The translations under genes and the position numbers were made by a program. Shown here piece after piece: positions 17,805 to 27,266 of a stretch of DNA of 64,000 nt. The notes below the pieces were generated by a model. It was not told the DNA's origin and did not search any database. It saw only the letters and a program-made list of their open reading frames with translations. Each line of letters opens with the position of its first letter. Within the stretch, counting starts at the first letter, position 1. This DNA is from JBMYYR01 sp965243605 (GTDB taxonomy: Bacteria; Bacteroidota; Bacteroidia; Flavobacteriales; CAJXXR01), in assembly GCA_965243605.1 (NCBI GenBank), contig CBDEVQ010000099.1, forward strand, positions 62,001 through 126,000. Reading direction: 5' to 3'.

Positions 17805-19019
17805 TTACGTTAAATAATTCATAATTTTAGTTATTGCACCTTTTTGTTTTGCAATATAATTCTTTGTTTTATTGCGAATTAACTCTCTTTTTTCTAATTG
17901 TTGTATGGAATTAAATACAGACATTATATTGTCTTCATTAACTTCATGACCTATTTGTTCAACTAATAAATCTTGAGCTTCTTGAAATTTTTGATGTTTA
18001 GGGCCAAATAAAACAGGTATTCCATAAACAGCTGGTTCTAAAGTGTTATGAATTCCCTTTCCAAATCCACCACCAACATACGCTATATTGGCATATCTAT
18101 ATAGATACTTCAATATACCTATAGTATCTACAATTAAGACTTGAGCATTTGGATTAATGTCTTGAATACCTTTAGAATAAAAAGTGGTGTTGACATGTGC
18201 AAATAGTAGGGTAATGTCTTTAATATGCGTATTAGAAATCTCGTGAGGAGCAATAATCCATTTCCAATTTGGATATTCATTAATGCATTTTATCAACAAC
18301 TTTTCATCGTGTAACCAAGTACTCCCAGCAACAACTATATTGTCATTAGGGTTAATAAACGTATTAATTATTTTGTCATCAAATCTTTCTGATTGAATGC
18401 TTAAAACTTGATCAAATCGTGTATCACCCGTTATTTCAAAATTAGTAATATTAATAGATTCTAAAAGTTGTTTAGAAGTTTCATTTTGGATGAAGAAATA
18501 GTCAACAAGTTTTAATGTTTTTCTATACCAACCACCATACCATTTGAAAAATACTTGATTTGGTCTAAAAATAGCGGAAACAAGGTAGATTTTGCAATCG
18601 AGAACTTTTAATGCTTGGTATAAATTAGGCCAAAAATCATACTTCATAAAAAAAGCCATTTCAGGTTCTAATATTCTTGTAAATTCTTTAGTCTTTCTTT
18701 TGGTGTCGATAGGTAAATAGATAACCTTATCTACAAGATCAATATTCTTTTTTGGTTCATACCCAGAAGGCGAAAAGAAAGATAATACAATAGATTTATG
18801 AGGGTATTTCTCTCGTATTGCAGTAATTAAAGGTTTGCCTTGTTCAAATTCACCAAGACTAGAGCATTGTATTAAAATACATCCTTTAAATTTTTTTAAT
18901 CCTTCTAAATCTAAATGCTTTCTTCCATTGTACCAAAGTTTGGCTTTAGGGTTTACAATAGATAAGCATTGGATAATTAAACTATATACAAGAATTCCAA
19001 AAGAATATAAGAATGTCAT
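17805..19019 (-). CDS. waaA: 3-deoxy-D-manno-octulosonic acid transferase
   Basis: WaaA (KdtA, family GT30) adds Kdo from CMP-Kdo to the lipid A precursor. The 404-residue protein shows the N-terminal membrane anchor, the catalytic-type Glu in IQCSSLGEFEQGKPLI (around residues 50-65), VLSFFSPSGYE, MKYDFWPNLYQ, VVAGSTWLHDE, IAPHEIS and VGGGFGKGIHNTLEPAVYGIPVLFGP in order, all characteristic. Length is normal. It is convergent with the SDR gene and lies just downstream of the broken outer-membrane protein gene on the same strand. Confidence 0.95.
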   Translation of the reverse strand: MTFLYSFGILVYSLIIQCLSIVNPKAKLWYNGRKHLDLEGLKKFKGCILIQCSSLGEFEQGKPLITAIREKYPHKSIVLSFFSPSGYEPKKNIDLVDKVIYLPIDTKRKTKEFTRILEPEMAFFMKYDFWPNLYQALKVLDCKIYLVSAIFRPNQVFFKWYGGWYRKTLKLVDYFFIQNETSKQLLESINITNFEITGDTRFDQVLSIQSERFDDKIINTFINPNDNIVVAGSTWLHDEKLLIKCINEYPNWKWIIAPHEISNTHIKDITLLFAHVNTTFYSKGIQDINPNAQVLIVDTIGILKYLYRYANIAYVGGGFGKGIHNTLEPAVYGIPVLFGPKHQKFQEAQDLLVEQIGHEVNEDNIMSVFNSIQQLEKRELIRNKTKNYIAKQKGAITKIMNYLT

Positions 19020-19022
19020 ACT

Positions 19023-19775
19023 TTAATAGTAATGATATTTAGTTTCCGATTTTTTATAGAGAGGTAATATCCATGAAAAACGTAATCCATATAGGATGTC
19101 AACGTAGTTTTCATCAATAACAGACATGTCTTTATATGAATACTTTCTTTGATTAGAAGTAAAGGCTTCCATAACTTCAAATGCAATGCTAAAATTAAGT
19201 AATTTCTTATCACTTAAATGTAAAATAACCAATAGACTGATTTATTGAAAACCCTTGAGATAATTTATCATATCCTTTAATGAACTCTTCAGATAATATT
19301 ATGGTTCTATTATCTGTGTTTTCAATTTTAATTTTATTCCAGAAATATCCAGCTCCAAATTGTAACCATATTCCAGAATTAGGATTTGGACCTATCAGAT
19401 TAAAAACTTTACCAAACTGTAGTGATGTATTCATACCTCTTTCAAAGAAAAGTACTTCAGATATACTACCACCTCCATCAATTGGTCCAAATTCAGTTTC
19501 AATATCACCTAAAAGGTCATCTTCACCTTTAATATTCCCTCCTGAAAGATTTTGGATTTGAAACCCGAAAGTATAGTTCTTTTTAGTTTTATAATGGGCT
19601 CCAAAATTTATTGAAATATTATTTCCAAATCGATCAGCTAAATCTCCTCCTGGTTTTGAAACGATATAGAAGTTTCTATTAGGGGAAGGTTTATAATTGA
19701 GTCTGTTATACTTTTTTGAGCAAAACCGTAATTGAATAAGAACAAAAGGATTGCAGTAAAGGTGAGTTTATACAT
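19023..19775 (-). pseudogene. Outer-membrane/exported protein gene with two frameshifts
   Basis: Reading from ATG 19775, the frame encodes a clear signal peptide ending NYGFAQ, then breaks. Adding one A to the six-A run (plus-strand T-run 19712-19717) restores a long frame through FYIVSKPGGDLADRFGNN, YTFGFQIQNLSGGN and SGIWLQFGAGYFWNKI. That frame breaks again at a four-T run (plus 19222-19225). Removing one T continues through LHLSDKKLLNFSIAFEVMEAF to SWILPLYKKSETKYHYY and the stop next to waaA. The repaired protein of about 250 residues looks like the Bacteroidota outer-membrane beta-barrel proteins ending in a short aromatic Tyr-Tyr tail. Either it is a recent pseudogene or the sequence has base-call errors at homopolymers. 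Confidence 0.75.
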
Positions 19776-19910
19776 TCGTCTTTAAGAGTTTAATTTCCAA
19801 AATTAAACATATATAAAATAAAATGAATACATTTGTTAAAAATAAATTTAAATTACTAGTGGACATTCTTTCCAAGAAGCTAGTTATACCCCGACCTAAA
19901 ATTAATTACT

Positions 19911-20573
19911 ATGAGAATTGCAGTTTATATTGAAGGTGCATACTTCACCAAAATAAATATGTATTATAGATATTATAATCCGATTAAGAGTAATATGACT
20001 TTCAATGGATTATTTGATTTTTTAAATCTGAAATAGCCTTAGGATTCAATATGCCGTATGCGGATTGCGTAGTTTGCGATTCACACTGGTATAGAGGTCG
20101 TTTTTCTACAAGCCAGATAGAAAAAAAATATATAGATAGTACAAGTCGTTTAAAACAATTTTCTAACGAAAGAAAAATGAGCGATTTGTTTATGTACCAA
20201 GGAATTAAACAGCATTACTACCCAGTACAAATTAATCCAAAAACAGGTCAAGCTTCAGACTCAATAGTTTCAATGTATTTAATTGCAGATGTAATGGAAG
20301 GTGCATTTAGAGACGAATATGATGCTGTTGTATTATTATTGGGAGATGTTAGTTATTTACCATTAGTTAAGAAATTAAATAAATTAGGTTAAAAAAGTAA
20401 TATTACCAGTTTGGGATTTTGAATATGTAGATCAAGAATCTGGGATGTCTCAAACAACAAGATCTAGTCAGACTTTAATAAATGAAGCCAATTACAATAT
20501 CTACATGGATGAATTATTATCATCATCTAATGAAGAAAGTGAAAAGCTAATAAAAATGATTTTTAGAAAATAA
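19911..20573 (+). pseudogene. NYN (LabA-like) domain protein gene with two frameshifts
   Basis: ATG 19911 opens with RIAVYIEGAYFTKIN and stops at 20034. One extra T in the T-run 20018-20023 would join it to a second frame (EIALGFNMPYADCVVCDSHW to LGDVSYLPLVKKLNKLG), which stops at 20390. Dropping one T at 20388-20389 joins it to a third frame (KKVILPVWDFEYVD to KMIFRK), which ends at 20573. The repaired protein of about 220 residues matches the NYN/PIN-like fold: the IEG start (DGxN position), DSIVSMYLIADVM, and the AVVLLLGDVSYLPLV block equivalent to the usual SGDSDFxPLV. NYN proteins are metal-dependent ribonucleases. As written, no complete protein is made. Confidence 0.75.
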
Positions 20574-20614
20574 AATTTATTAATAGTATAAAATTTATAA
20601 CCAAAATCATATAA

Positions 20615-21740
20615 ATGAAGAAGCTTCATATGGTTGATTTGATTTCTCAAGCTCAGCCAATTAAATCTGAAATTTTATCTAGAATAGAACAAATTATAGA
20701 TTCGGCTCGTTTTATTGGAGGTGAAGAAGTTAATCAATTATCTAGTAGTCCTTACTGAATATCTTAATGTTAAGCATGTCATACCATGTGCGAATGGTAC
20801 AGATGCGATTCAAATTGCTTTAATGGCATTGGGTTTAAAACCTGGTGACGAAGTTATATGTCCTAGTTTTACATTTGTAGCTACAGCAGAAGTCATATCC
20901 TTATTAAACCTTAAGCCTATTTTTACTGATGTAAATATTGATACATTCAATATGGAATTAGAAGGTCTTCAAGATTTAGTTACGGAAAGAACAAAGGCTA
21001 TAATACCTGTACATTTATTCGGGCAACTATCTAATATGCCCGAAATAATGAAGTTTGCTAAACAGCACAATCTTTTTGTTGTTGAAGATACGGCACAATG
21101 TATTGGAGGTTCTATGGTTGAAAATGGTAATAAGCAATATGCTGGTACCATTGGAGATATAGGTACAACGTCTTTCTTCCCATCTAAAAACCTTGGGGCA
21201 TATGGAGATGGTGGTGCAATTTTTACTAATAATGATGATTTAGCAAGTGTATTAAAGAGTATTGTTAATCATGGAATGCAAAAACGTTATTATTACGATA
21301 GGGTTGGAGTAAATTCTAGACTTGACGCTATGCAAGCCGCTATTTTAAATGTTAAGCTAAAACATTTTGATCGTTATATAGAAAACAGACAGCAAGCTGC
21401 ACAATTTTATGATAACGCTTTATCGGGAATTTCTCAAATCCAAGTTCCTAAGCGTAATGAATTTTGTGATCATGTATTCCATCAGTATACGATTCGCATA
21501 CTAGATGGATCTAGGGATAAACTAAACGAATACCTTACAGGTAATGATATTCCAAATATGATTTATTACCCTGTTCCTATTCATCAGCAATCCGCTTATA
21601 AAGATTCTAAAATCTTAAGAAATGGATTGGTAAATACAGATAGATTATCTGAGCAAGTTTTATCATTACCGATGCATACTGAGCTATCTGAAGATCAGCT
21701 GAATTATATTTGCCATAAAATAATGGATTTTTATTCATAA
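20615..21740 (+). pseudogene. DegT/DnrJ/EryC1/StrS aminotransferase gene with one frameshift
   Basis: Translation from ATG 20615 gives the normal family N-terminus (MVDLISQAQPIKSEI, DSARFIGGEEVNQL) and then stops at 20752. The rest of the enzyme continues in the next frame from TEYLNVKHVIPCANGTDAIQ onward to 21740. A single extra C at 20745-20746 explains the break, and total length (1126 bases, one more than a multiple of three) agrees. The body is complete: VEDTAQCIGG, the PLP-lysine loop TSFFPSKNLGAYGDGGA, and NSRLDAMQAAIL. It would be a PLP-dependent sugar aminotransferase for a surface polysaccharide (WbpE/PglE-like). It may be functional if the C is a sequencing error. Confidence 0.85.
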
Positions 21741-21796
21741 CAATTGTTTTAACTACAATTGTTTAAGAATGGTAATTTCCAAATTATAACCATAAT

Positions 21797-21830
21797 AATG
21801 ACTATTTGAATTCAAATAGTCATTTTATTA
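21797..21830 (+). terminator. Palindromic terminator after the aminotransferase gene
   Basis: AATGACTATTTGAA and its exact complement form a 28-base perfect palindrome (21797-21824) followed by TTTATTATAG, 56 bases after the aminotransferase stop. Confidence 0.65.
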
Positions 21831-21867
21831 TAGTATCTTAATCCAGAATAAAATATATAATTTTCAT

Positions 21868-22605
21868 ATGTTTTCATTTTTTAAAACAAAAAAAATGCCT
21901 CAAGTAGAAATGGCAAGAATTTCTACAGATATGCATTCGCATATTCTTCCTGGAATTGATGATGGAGCAAATGATGTTCAACAATCTATTGAAATCATTA
22001 AGTCTATGAAGGGGTTAGGATATGAGAATTTCTTTTTTACACCTCATGTATTAGGAGATTATTACCCAAATACGAATGAATCAATAGAAAAGTCTTTTGA
22101 TAAATTGAATTACTATTTGGATTTAAAACGAATGGATAATAAGCGACATGCTGTTGCTGAATATTTTTATGATGATAGGCTAGTTGATTTAATGGAAGCT
22201 CAAAGTATAAGAACTTATGGTCAAACTAAATTCTTCCTTTTTGAATTGTCTTTCAGACAAAAACCACAATTATTAAAGGAGTTTATCTACAATGTGCAAA
22301 TGAAAGGTTATAAACCTATTTTAGCACACCCAGAGCGCTATACATTTGCTACCATTGATATGCTAGAGGACTTGAAAAATAGAGGCGTTCATTTACAATT
22401 GGATTTAATGTCATTAACAAATAATTATGGTAAGGACGTTAAAAAAATGGCCGACAAAATTGTTAAGCATAAAATGTTTGATTTTGTAGGTTCTGATATC
22501 CATAGAATAAATCAAATATCTGTAATTGATGAGGCTTTAAGAACAAAAGCATGCCATCAATTAGTCGAAGAAAATCCTTTGAAAAATAGTCTACTAAAGT
22601 TTTAA
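21868..22605 (+). CDS. CpsB/CapC-family (PHP) tyrosine-protein phosphatase-like protein
   Basis: The 245-residue PHP-domain protein has DMHSHILPGIDDGA (first metal motif, about residues 23-36), FTPHVLGDYYPN, ILAHPERYTF and FVGSDIHR (about 207), which together match CpsB/YwqE manganese-dependent tyrosine phosphatases that control capsule export kinases. Its location after a sugar aminotransferase and near waaA fits envelope polysaccharide control. One family position is unusual: the segment where homologues have AGEY reads VAEYFYDDRL. No bacterial tyrosine kinase (Wzc-like) is seen in the window. Confidence 0.85.
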   Translation: MFSFFKTKKMPQVEMARISTDMHSHILPGIDDGANDVQQSIEIIKSMKGLGYENFFFTPHVLGDYYPNTNESIEKSFDKLNYYLDLKRMDNKRHAVAEYFYDDRLVDLMEAQSIRTYGQTKFFLFELSFRQKPQLLKEFIYNVQMKGYKPILAHPERYTFATIDMLEDLKNRGVHLQLDLMSLTNNYGKDVKKMADKIVKHKMFDFVGSDIHRINQISVIDEALRTKACHQLVEENPLKNSLLKF

Positions 22606-22647
22606 TTAAAAAGGCCTATCTAATCATGATTAGATAGGCCTTTTTAG
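22606..22647. terminator. Bidirectional loop-less palindromic terminator
   Basis: A palindrome with 19 perfectly paired bases per arm (22608-22626 and 22627-22645, core AGGCCTATCTAATCA) plus two more pairs at the base, A5 on one side and T5 on the other, starts directly after the phosphatase stop and three bases from the convergent receptor stop. Confidence 0.9.
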
Positions 22648-22650
22648 TAT

Positions 22651-25011
22651 TTAACTAAATCCTCCTGTAGCTCTTAATTCGTTACTATCTCTTCTTTTTC
22701 TTTGTAAAGCTTTGTTCTTTCCTTTACCAAAACGATAATCAAACCCTACATAAACGGTGCGGCTTTCCCATTTAAATTGTCCATTTTGTTCATATGGTTC
22801 AAAAGAATCAAATTTAAATCTCATTCCATTAAAAATATCATTGACTCTTAAACTTAAGGTACCTTTTCCAGCTAAAATTGTATAGCTTGAGCCAATGTTC
22901 AACATCCACATGGTTTTACGTTCAAACTGTATTCCATTTTCAGGAGCATTTATCATTGCAAATATTTGGAAATTTAAACGTTTACTGGCTGAAATACTAT
23001 TGCTAATTCTTGCGCTTAATGAGTTCGTTTGAACTTCTCTTAACTCGGTTCTATCTTTTTTAGAATATAATTCTACAGAACCATTAACTCTCCACCACTT
23101 ATTAATAGAATAATAGGTTGATAATTCAATACCATATCTATTGGTTGTATTATAATTAGCGTATGATAATAATTGACGATTATCGTCCAAAGGATCAATT
23201 GTTGAGAATCTTGAAATGGTATTATTAATTCTTCTATAGAAAACACCAGCTGTTATACCTCCTTTTTTTAGCTGCTTTGTATAATTACTTTCAAAAGAGT
23301 TAGTGAATTGTGGTACCAAGTCGGGATTTCCAATAGATGTAATTAGTGGTGTACTCCATTCTCTTATTGGATTAACTTGTCCAATAGAAGGCCTATCTAC
23401 ACGCCGACTATAGCTAAATTGAAATTGATTTTTTTTGGATGGGTTGTAAGTAATAAAAACAGAAGGGTAAATACTGAAAATCTCATCTTTGTATCCTTGG
23501 TTGTCTGTAGCTCTACTAAAGGTCCCATCAACTTCATACTGTTCAAAACGGCTACCTACTTGCATCATTATCGTTTCAAATGACTTGCTATAATTGAAAT
23601 ACCCAGAATAAATATTTCTTTTATAATTAAAGGAAGAGTTAGCAACGTTTTCTTGTGTTGTATTAATATTATTCTTGGTGTTGTCCTTCCTTAGTTCTCC
23701 ACCGATTTCTAATTTAGATTTATCATCTAAAGGTTTCGAATAATCTAAATTAATGATTGTATTCTCTTGCTCATTAAGAATGTCATTTGTGAAATTTAAA
23801 TTATTGTTTGATATATTAATAAGATCTCTATATTTAGCATCTTCAGGAACAGAACTTTTAGAGTAGTTCGCTTCAAAATCCAGGTTATGATCTCCTTTTT
23901 CATTTAAATTATGTCTATAATTCAAATTGTAAATTCCAGAAGTATTTTTAATTGTTGAATAATTAGGAGAGTTCGTCACTAAATTATCATTAATCGTAAC
24001 CTTTGTTACACCATCGTTGTAGCTTGTATTAAAGTTTTGTGTTGTGTAAAGGGAAATCGTATTTCTATCATTTATATATATATCAGCTCCAAGTTTTAAT
24101 AGATGTGATTCAGGGTCATTATCAAAAACAAACTCTTGATATGAAGGTATACCAGCTGTTCTTGTAACATGCCCAAAATTATGAGATTTACCAGCGTTAT
24201 ACCCGTAGTTAGAATAGAAATTAACGATTCCTTTTTTGTAATTCATATTTAAGGCACCGTTGTATCTTAAATTTTCACCATATGTTACTCCAGAACTAAT
24301 GTTAGCATTAAAGCCAGTATTCATGTTTTTATGTAGAATAATGTTTATCATTCCACTCATCCCTTCGGGGTTATATTTGGCAGATGGATTTGTTATGAGT
24401 TCAATCTGTTTAATAGATGCAGAAGGGATTTGTTTTAGAAGTTGACTGGCGCTAATATTAGAAGGTTTTCCATCAATAAGGACTCTCACATTTTCGTTTC
24501 CTCTTAAACTAATATTTCCTGTTTGTTGATCTACACTTACTGACTGAACATTATTAAGCATTTCAGATGCAGTGGTACCTGCAGATGTTAAATCTTTACC
24601 TACATTAATAACTTTTCTATCCACTTTTTGTTCTACAGTTGATAATTCGGAAACAAGAGTTACTTCATCCATCAAATCAGATGATACATGAATATTAATT
24701 TCACCAAGATTTATTTTAGATTGTTGTTGGGATAGGGTAATGTTTTTAGTTTCTGTTTTATAACCTATAAACTGAAATTCAATTTTGAAATCTCCGTAAG
24801 GGACTTTTTTAATTTCAAATTGTCCTTTATCATTTGTAATTCCACCTGTTAAAATAGAATCTGAACTGTTTTTAATAACAATATTAACATAAGGCAAGGC
24901 ATCTTTCGTTTCAAAATCGTTTACGCTTCCTTTAATGCTTGTATTTGTATTAACTTGACCATAAGTAAACATATATGTGCATAAACTTAAGATAAGTAAA
25001 ATGTGTTTCAT
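22651..25011 (-). CDS. TonB-dependent-receptor-like outer-membrane beta-barrel protein
   Basis: The 786-residue protein has a signal peptide ending TYGQ, then a CarboxypepD_reg-like domain (residues about 25-105: IKGSVNDFETKDALPYVNI, GQFEIKKVPYGDFKIEFQFIGY), a plug domain (ISLRGNENVRVLIDGKPS, SAKYNPEGMSGMINIIL, about 135-230) and a 22-strand-type barrel (FSYSRRVDRPSIGQVNPI). This is the outer-membrane protein beta-barrel family 3 layout. Such proteins import or sense ligands with TonB. No SusD partner is adjacent, so it is not a SusCD pair, and the ligand is unknown. The end reads LRATGGFS with no aromatic terminal residue, which is slightly unusual for a barrel. Confidence 0.88.
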   Translation of the reverse strand: MKHILLILSLCTYMFTYGQVNTNTSIKGSVNDFETKDALPYVNIVIKNSSDSILTGGITNDKGQFEIKKVPYGDFKIEFQFIGYKTETKNITLSQQQSKINLGEINIHVSSDLMDEVTLVSELSTVEQKVDRKVINVGKDLTSAGTTASEMLNNVQSVSVDQQTGNISLRGNENVRVLIDGKPSNISASQLLKQIPSASIKQIELITNPSAKYNPEGMSGMINIILHKNMNTGFNANISSGVTYGENLRYNGALNMNYKKGIVNFYSNYGYNAGKSHNFGHVTRTAGIPSYQEFVFDNDPESHLLKLGADIYINDRNTISLYTTQNFNTSYNDGVTKVTINDNLVTNSPNYSTIKNTSGIYNLNYRHNLNEKGDHNLDFEANYSKSSVPEDAKYRDLINISNNNLNFTNDILNEQENTIINLDYSKPLDDKSKLEIGGELRKDNTKNNINTTQENVANSSFNYKRNIYSGYFNYSKSFETIMMQVGSRFEQYEVDGTFSRATDNQGYKDEIFSIYPSVFITYNPSKKNQFQFSYSRRVDRPSIGQVNPIREWSTPLITSIGNPDLVPQFTNSFESNYTKQLKKGGITAGVFYRRINNTISRFSTIDPLDDNRQLLSYANYNTTNRYGIELSTYYSINKWWRVNGSVELYSKKDRTELREVQTNSLSARISNSISASKRLNFQIFAMINAPENGIQFERKTMWMLNIGSSYTILAGKGTLSLRVNDIFNGMRFKFDSFEPYEQNGQFKWESRTVYVGFDYRFGKGKNKALQRKRRDSNELRATGGFS

Positions 25012-25190
25012 TTTGTTTGAGGTTTAAATGAATTGTGTTGGTAATACGAAGGTAATTTTAAAATCAAATTAACGAGTGTTAAAAAATATTGTTTCTAGTT
25101 GTTGGTATTTCATTTTTTTTATTACTTGTTTATATATAGATAGTTAATTATAATATATTTGTAATCGTTAATTATTAAATTTATATATAT

Positions 25191-26265
25191 ATGAAGGTTT
25201 TTTATTTTTTTATTAACCATGTTAGTTCCGTTAACATCTATAGCTCAAGTAGGTTTTGGAACATCCACACCGAACTCATCATCAATTCTTGATGTAGAAA
25301 GTTCTACTAAAGGGTTCTTGCCACCAAGGTTAACGGTTTTGCAACGAAATTTAATAAATGCTCCTATAGAGGGTTTAGTGGTTTATTGTAAAAATTGTTG
25401 CGTTTCGGGCTCTATTTCATTTTATAACGGTGTAAATTGGAGAAATGTAACAGATTGTAGTTCAATAGATTTTGATGATGATGGGATACCAAACGTTGTA
25501 GATGTTGATGATGATAATGATGGGATTGTTGATACAGCAGAGTTTCAGCAAAATTCATTGCCTTTTACCGGTGGAAATGGAGGAAGTAGTTTTACGGTTA
25601 ATCAAAATGATCCAATATCAGCATTAATAGATTTAACTACAATTGATAACTCATTTGGATATAGGATTAATGGAAGTGATATTCACCCAACGCATTCAAC
25701 TTTTGAACTAGAGCAAGTGAATTATACACCAGGGTCTGAAATAAGACTAGTTTTTGAATCAGATGACGCTTTACCTTCTAGCCCTTGGACTGCTAATACG
25801 AATAGTTTACCAAGAGTAAGAATTACGATAAGTGAAGGTGGTGTGGTTGAAATGTATGGTACACGAACTTCTACATCTTCAATCTTAGAGAAAATGAAAG
25901 TTGAAGATAATACTGCATTCAACACAATAGATTTTATTTCAGGATCTAATTCTTTCGAAATTATTAACCCTGATGATGGAGGATCCGATGGGTTTTCTGG
26001 AACAAACACTGTGTATTATACATTAGATTCAGATGGAGATGGGTTTATTAATAGCCAAGATAACGATGCTGATAATGATGGGTGTTCGGATGCTTTTGAA
26101 TCTGGTATGACTCCAGATACAGAAGCTGATTATAATTTTAGTCATACTGATGTTGGTGCTAACGGTTTATCTAATAGTTTAGAAACTACTGATGATTCTG
26201 GAGCAACGACTATATCTCCAGATGTGAGTGACCCATATAATCAGGGTGTTAATCCTTGTTTATAA
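25191..26265 (+). CDS. Secreted protein with calcium-binding (TSP3-like) repeats; frameshifted signal peptide
   Basis: The long frame is open from 25195 and its first ATG (25219) gives MLVPLTSIAQ, only half a signal peptide with no basic residues. Starting at ATG 25191 and removing one base from the T6-A-T7 stretch (25198-25211) gives a normal signal (MKVF-IFLLTMLVPLTSIAQ), and total length is one more than a multiple of three, so I infer a one-base insertion. The mature part has an N-terminal GFGTSTPNSSSILDVESSTKG domain seen in many Flavobacteria exported proteins, then Asp-rich thrombospondin type 3-like repeats (DFDDDGIPNVVDVDDDNDG and DSDGDGFINSQDNDADNDG). There is no T9SS C-terminal domain. 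Function unknown. Confidence 0.75.
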
Positions 26266-26269
26266 TATT

Positions 26270-26327
26270 CTAACACAAAAAAAAGAGCCTTAACAATAAT
26301 ATGTTAAGGCTCTTTTTTTTGTGTTAG
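26270..26327. terminator. Bidirectional terminator with 26-base perfect arms
   Basis: Arms 26270-26295 and 26302-26327 are exact complements around an ATAATA loop, with an A8 run in one and a T8 run in the other. It serves the calcium-repeat protein gene and the convergent nitroreductase gene. Confidence 0.93.
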
Positions 26328-26332
26328 AAAAA

Positions 26333-27028
26333 CTAGTAATGTACAGTTACATCTTCATATGCTTTTTTTGTAATATCAGGAACGTAAGCTTCATCCGCTT
26401 GGTAACCGACAGGTAGAAGTAAGAATGGTACTTCATTTTTCGGCCTATCTAATATTCGAGATAAAAATTTCATTGGAGTAGGTGTATGTGTAAGCGTAAC
26501 TAGTCCTGCATTATGTATTGCAGAAATTAGAAATCCACAAGCTAGTCCAACCGATTCGTTTACATAGTAGGTATGAACTCTCTCGTCGTTTTCATCAAGA
26601 TCATAATTCTTTTTGAAAATAATAATTAAGTATGGTGCCGTTTCTAAAAAAGATTTTTGCCAATCGGTTCCTAATGGTTTTAAATCATCAAGCCAACGTT
26701 CACTCATTCTATTATCATAACTTTTCTTTTCTTCTGCTTCTGCAGCTATTCTGATCTCTTTTTTAATTTCAGGATTAGAAACCACGCAGAAGGTCCAAGG
26801 TTGTTTATTAGCCCCACTAGGTGCTGTTGCAGCCGTTTTAATTACATTATCAATGATTTCTTTGGGAATAGCTTTATCAGAGAAATATCGCAAACTTTTA
26901 CGTTTACGCATTAATTCTAAAAAAGAAGAGCTTCTTTGTAGCATCTCATCCTCAGTATATTTGTCATGGCTGTATTTAAGATGCTTATACCCATCTATTA
27001 AAATATATTCTTTTTCCATCGTATACAT
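26333..27028 (-). CDS. Iodotyrosine deiodinase-like nitroreductase (halotyrosine dehalogenase)
   Basis: This is an FMN-dependent nitroreductase-fold protein of about 231 residues. From memory of the family, its body tracks iodotyrosine deiodinase (IYD) closely: FLELMRKRKSLRYFS, TAATAPSGANKQPWTF, RWLDDLKPLGTDW, YYVNESVGLACGFLISA, LLLPVGYQADEAYVPD. The IYD substrate-binding triad Glu-Tyr-Lys is present with the right spacing (E100, Y104, K125; Tyr-4 and Tyr+21), which ordinary nitroreductases lack. It lacks the N-terminal membrane anchor of the animal enzyme, as expected in bacteria. The reaction would be reductive dehalogenation of iodo- or bromotyrosine. ATG 27028 is chosen; ATG 27019 is also possible. 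A Crp/Fnr regulator lies upstream on the same strand. Confidence 0.85.
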   Translation of the reverse strand: MYTMEKEYILIDGYKHLKYSHDKYTEDEMLQRSSSFLELMRKRKSLRYFSDKAIPKEIIDNVIKTAATAPSGANKQPWTFCVVSNPEIKKEIRIAAEAEEKKSYDNRMSERWLDDLKPLGTDWQKSFLETAPYLIIIFKKNYDLDENDERVHTYYVNESVGLACGFLISAIHNAGLVTLTHTPTPMKFLSRILDRPKNEVPFLLLPVGYQADEAYVPDITKKAYEDVTVHY

Positions 27029-27140
27029 TTGATTAATTGTGTACAATATACAGGAATTCTATGGTTATGGTTTTACGTTAAAGTTTGAATTTAGATTAAT
27101 TAACGAATTTAAAATAGGAAATAGAAATAAGATCGAAAAT

Positions 27141-27175
27141 AATCCACATCCCGATTAACCATAGAGATGTGGATT
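27141..27175 (-). terminator. Weak hairpin between the Crp/Fnr gene and the nitroreductase gene
   Basis: AATCCACATC (27141-27150) and GATGTGGATT (27166-27175) are exact complements with a 15-base spacer. On the minus strand it is followed only by ATTTTCG, so termination would be inefficient; an operator is an alternative reading. Confidence 0.35.
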
Positions 27176-27266
27176 GTGTTTAAATAGAATTATTGAACGT
27201 ATTTAGAGTATAAGGTTTATTTGTATATGTTAGATACGAAAATATACAATGGAATTATCTTAAGAC

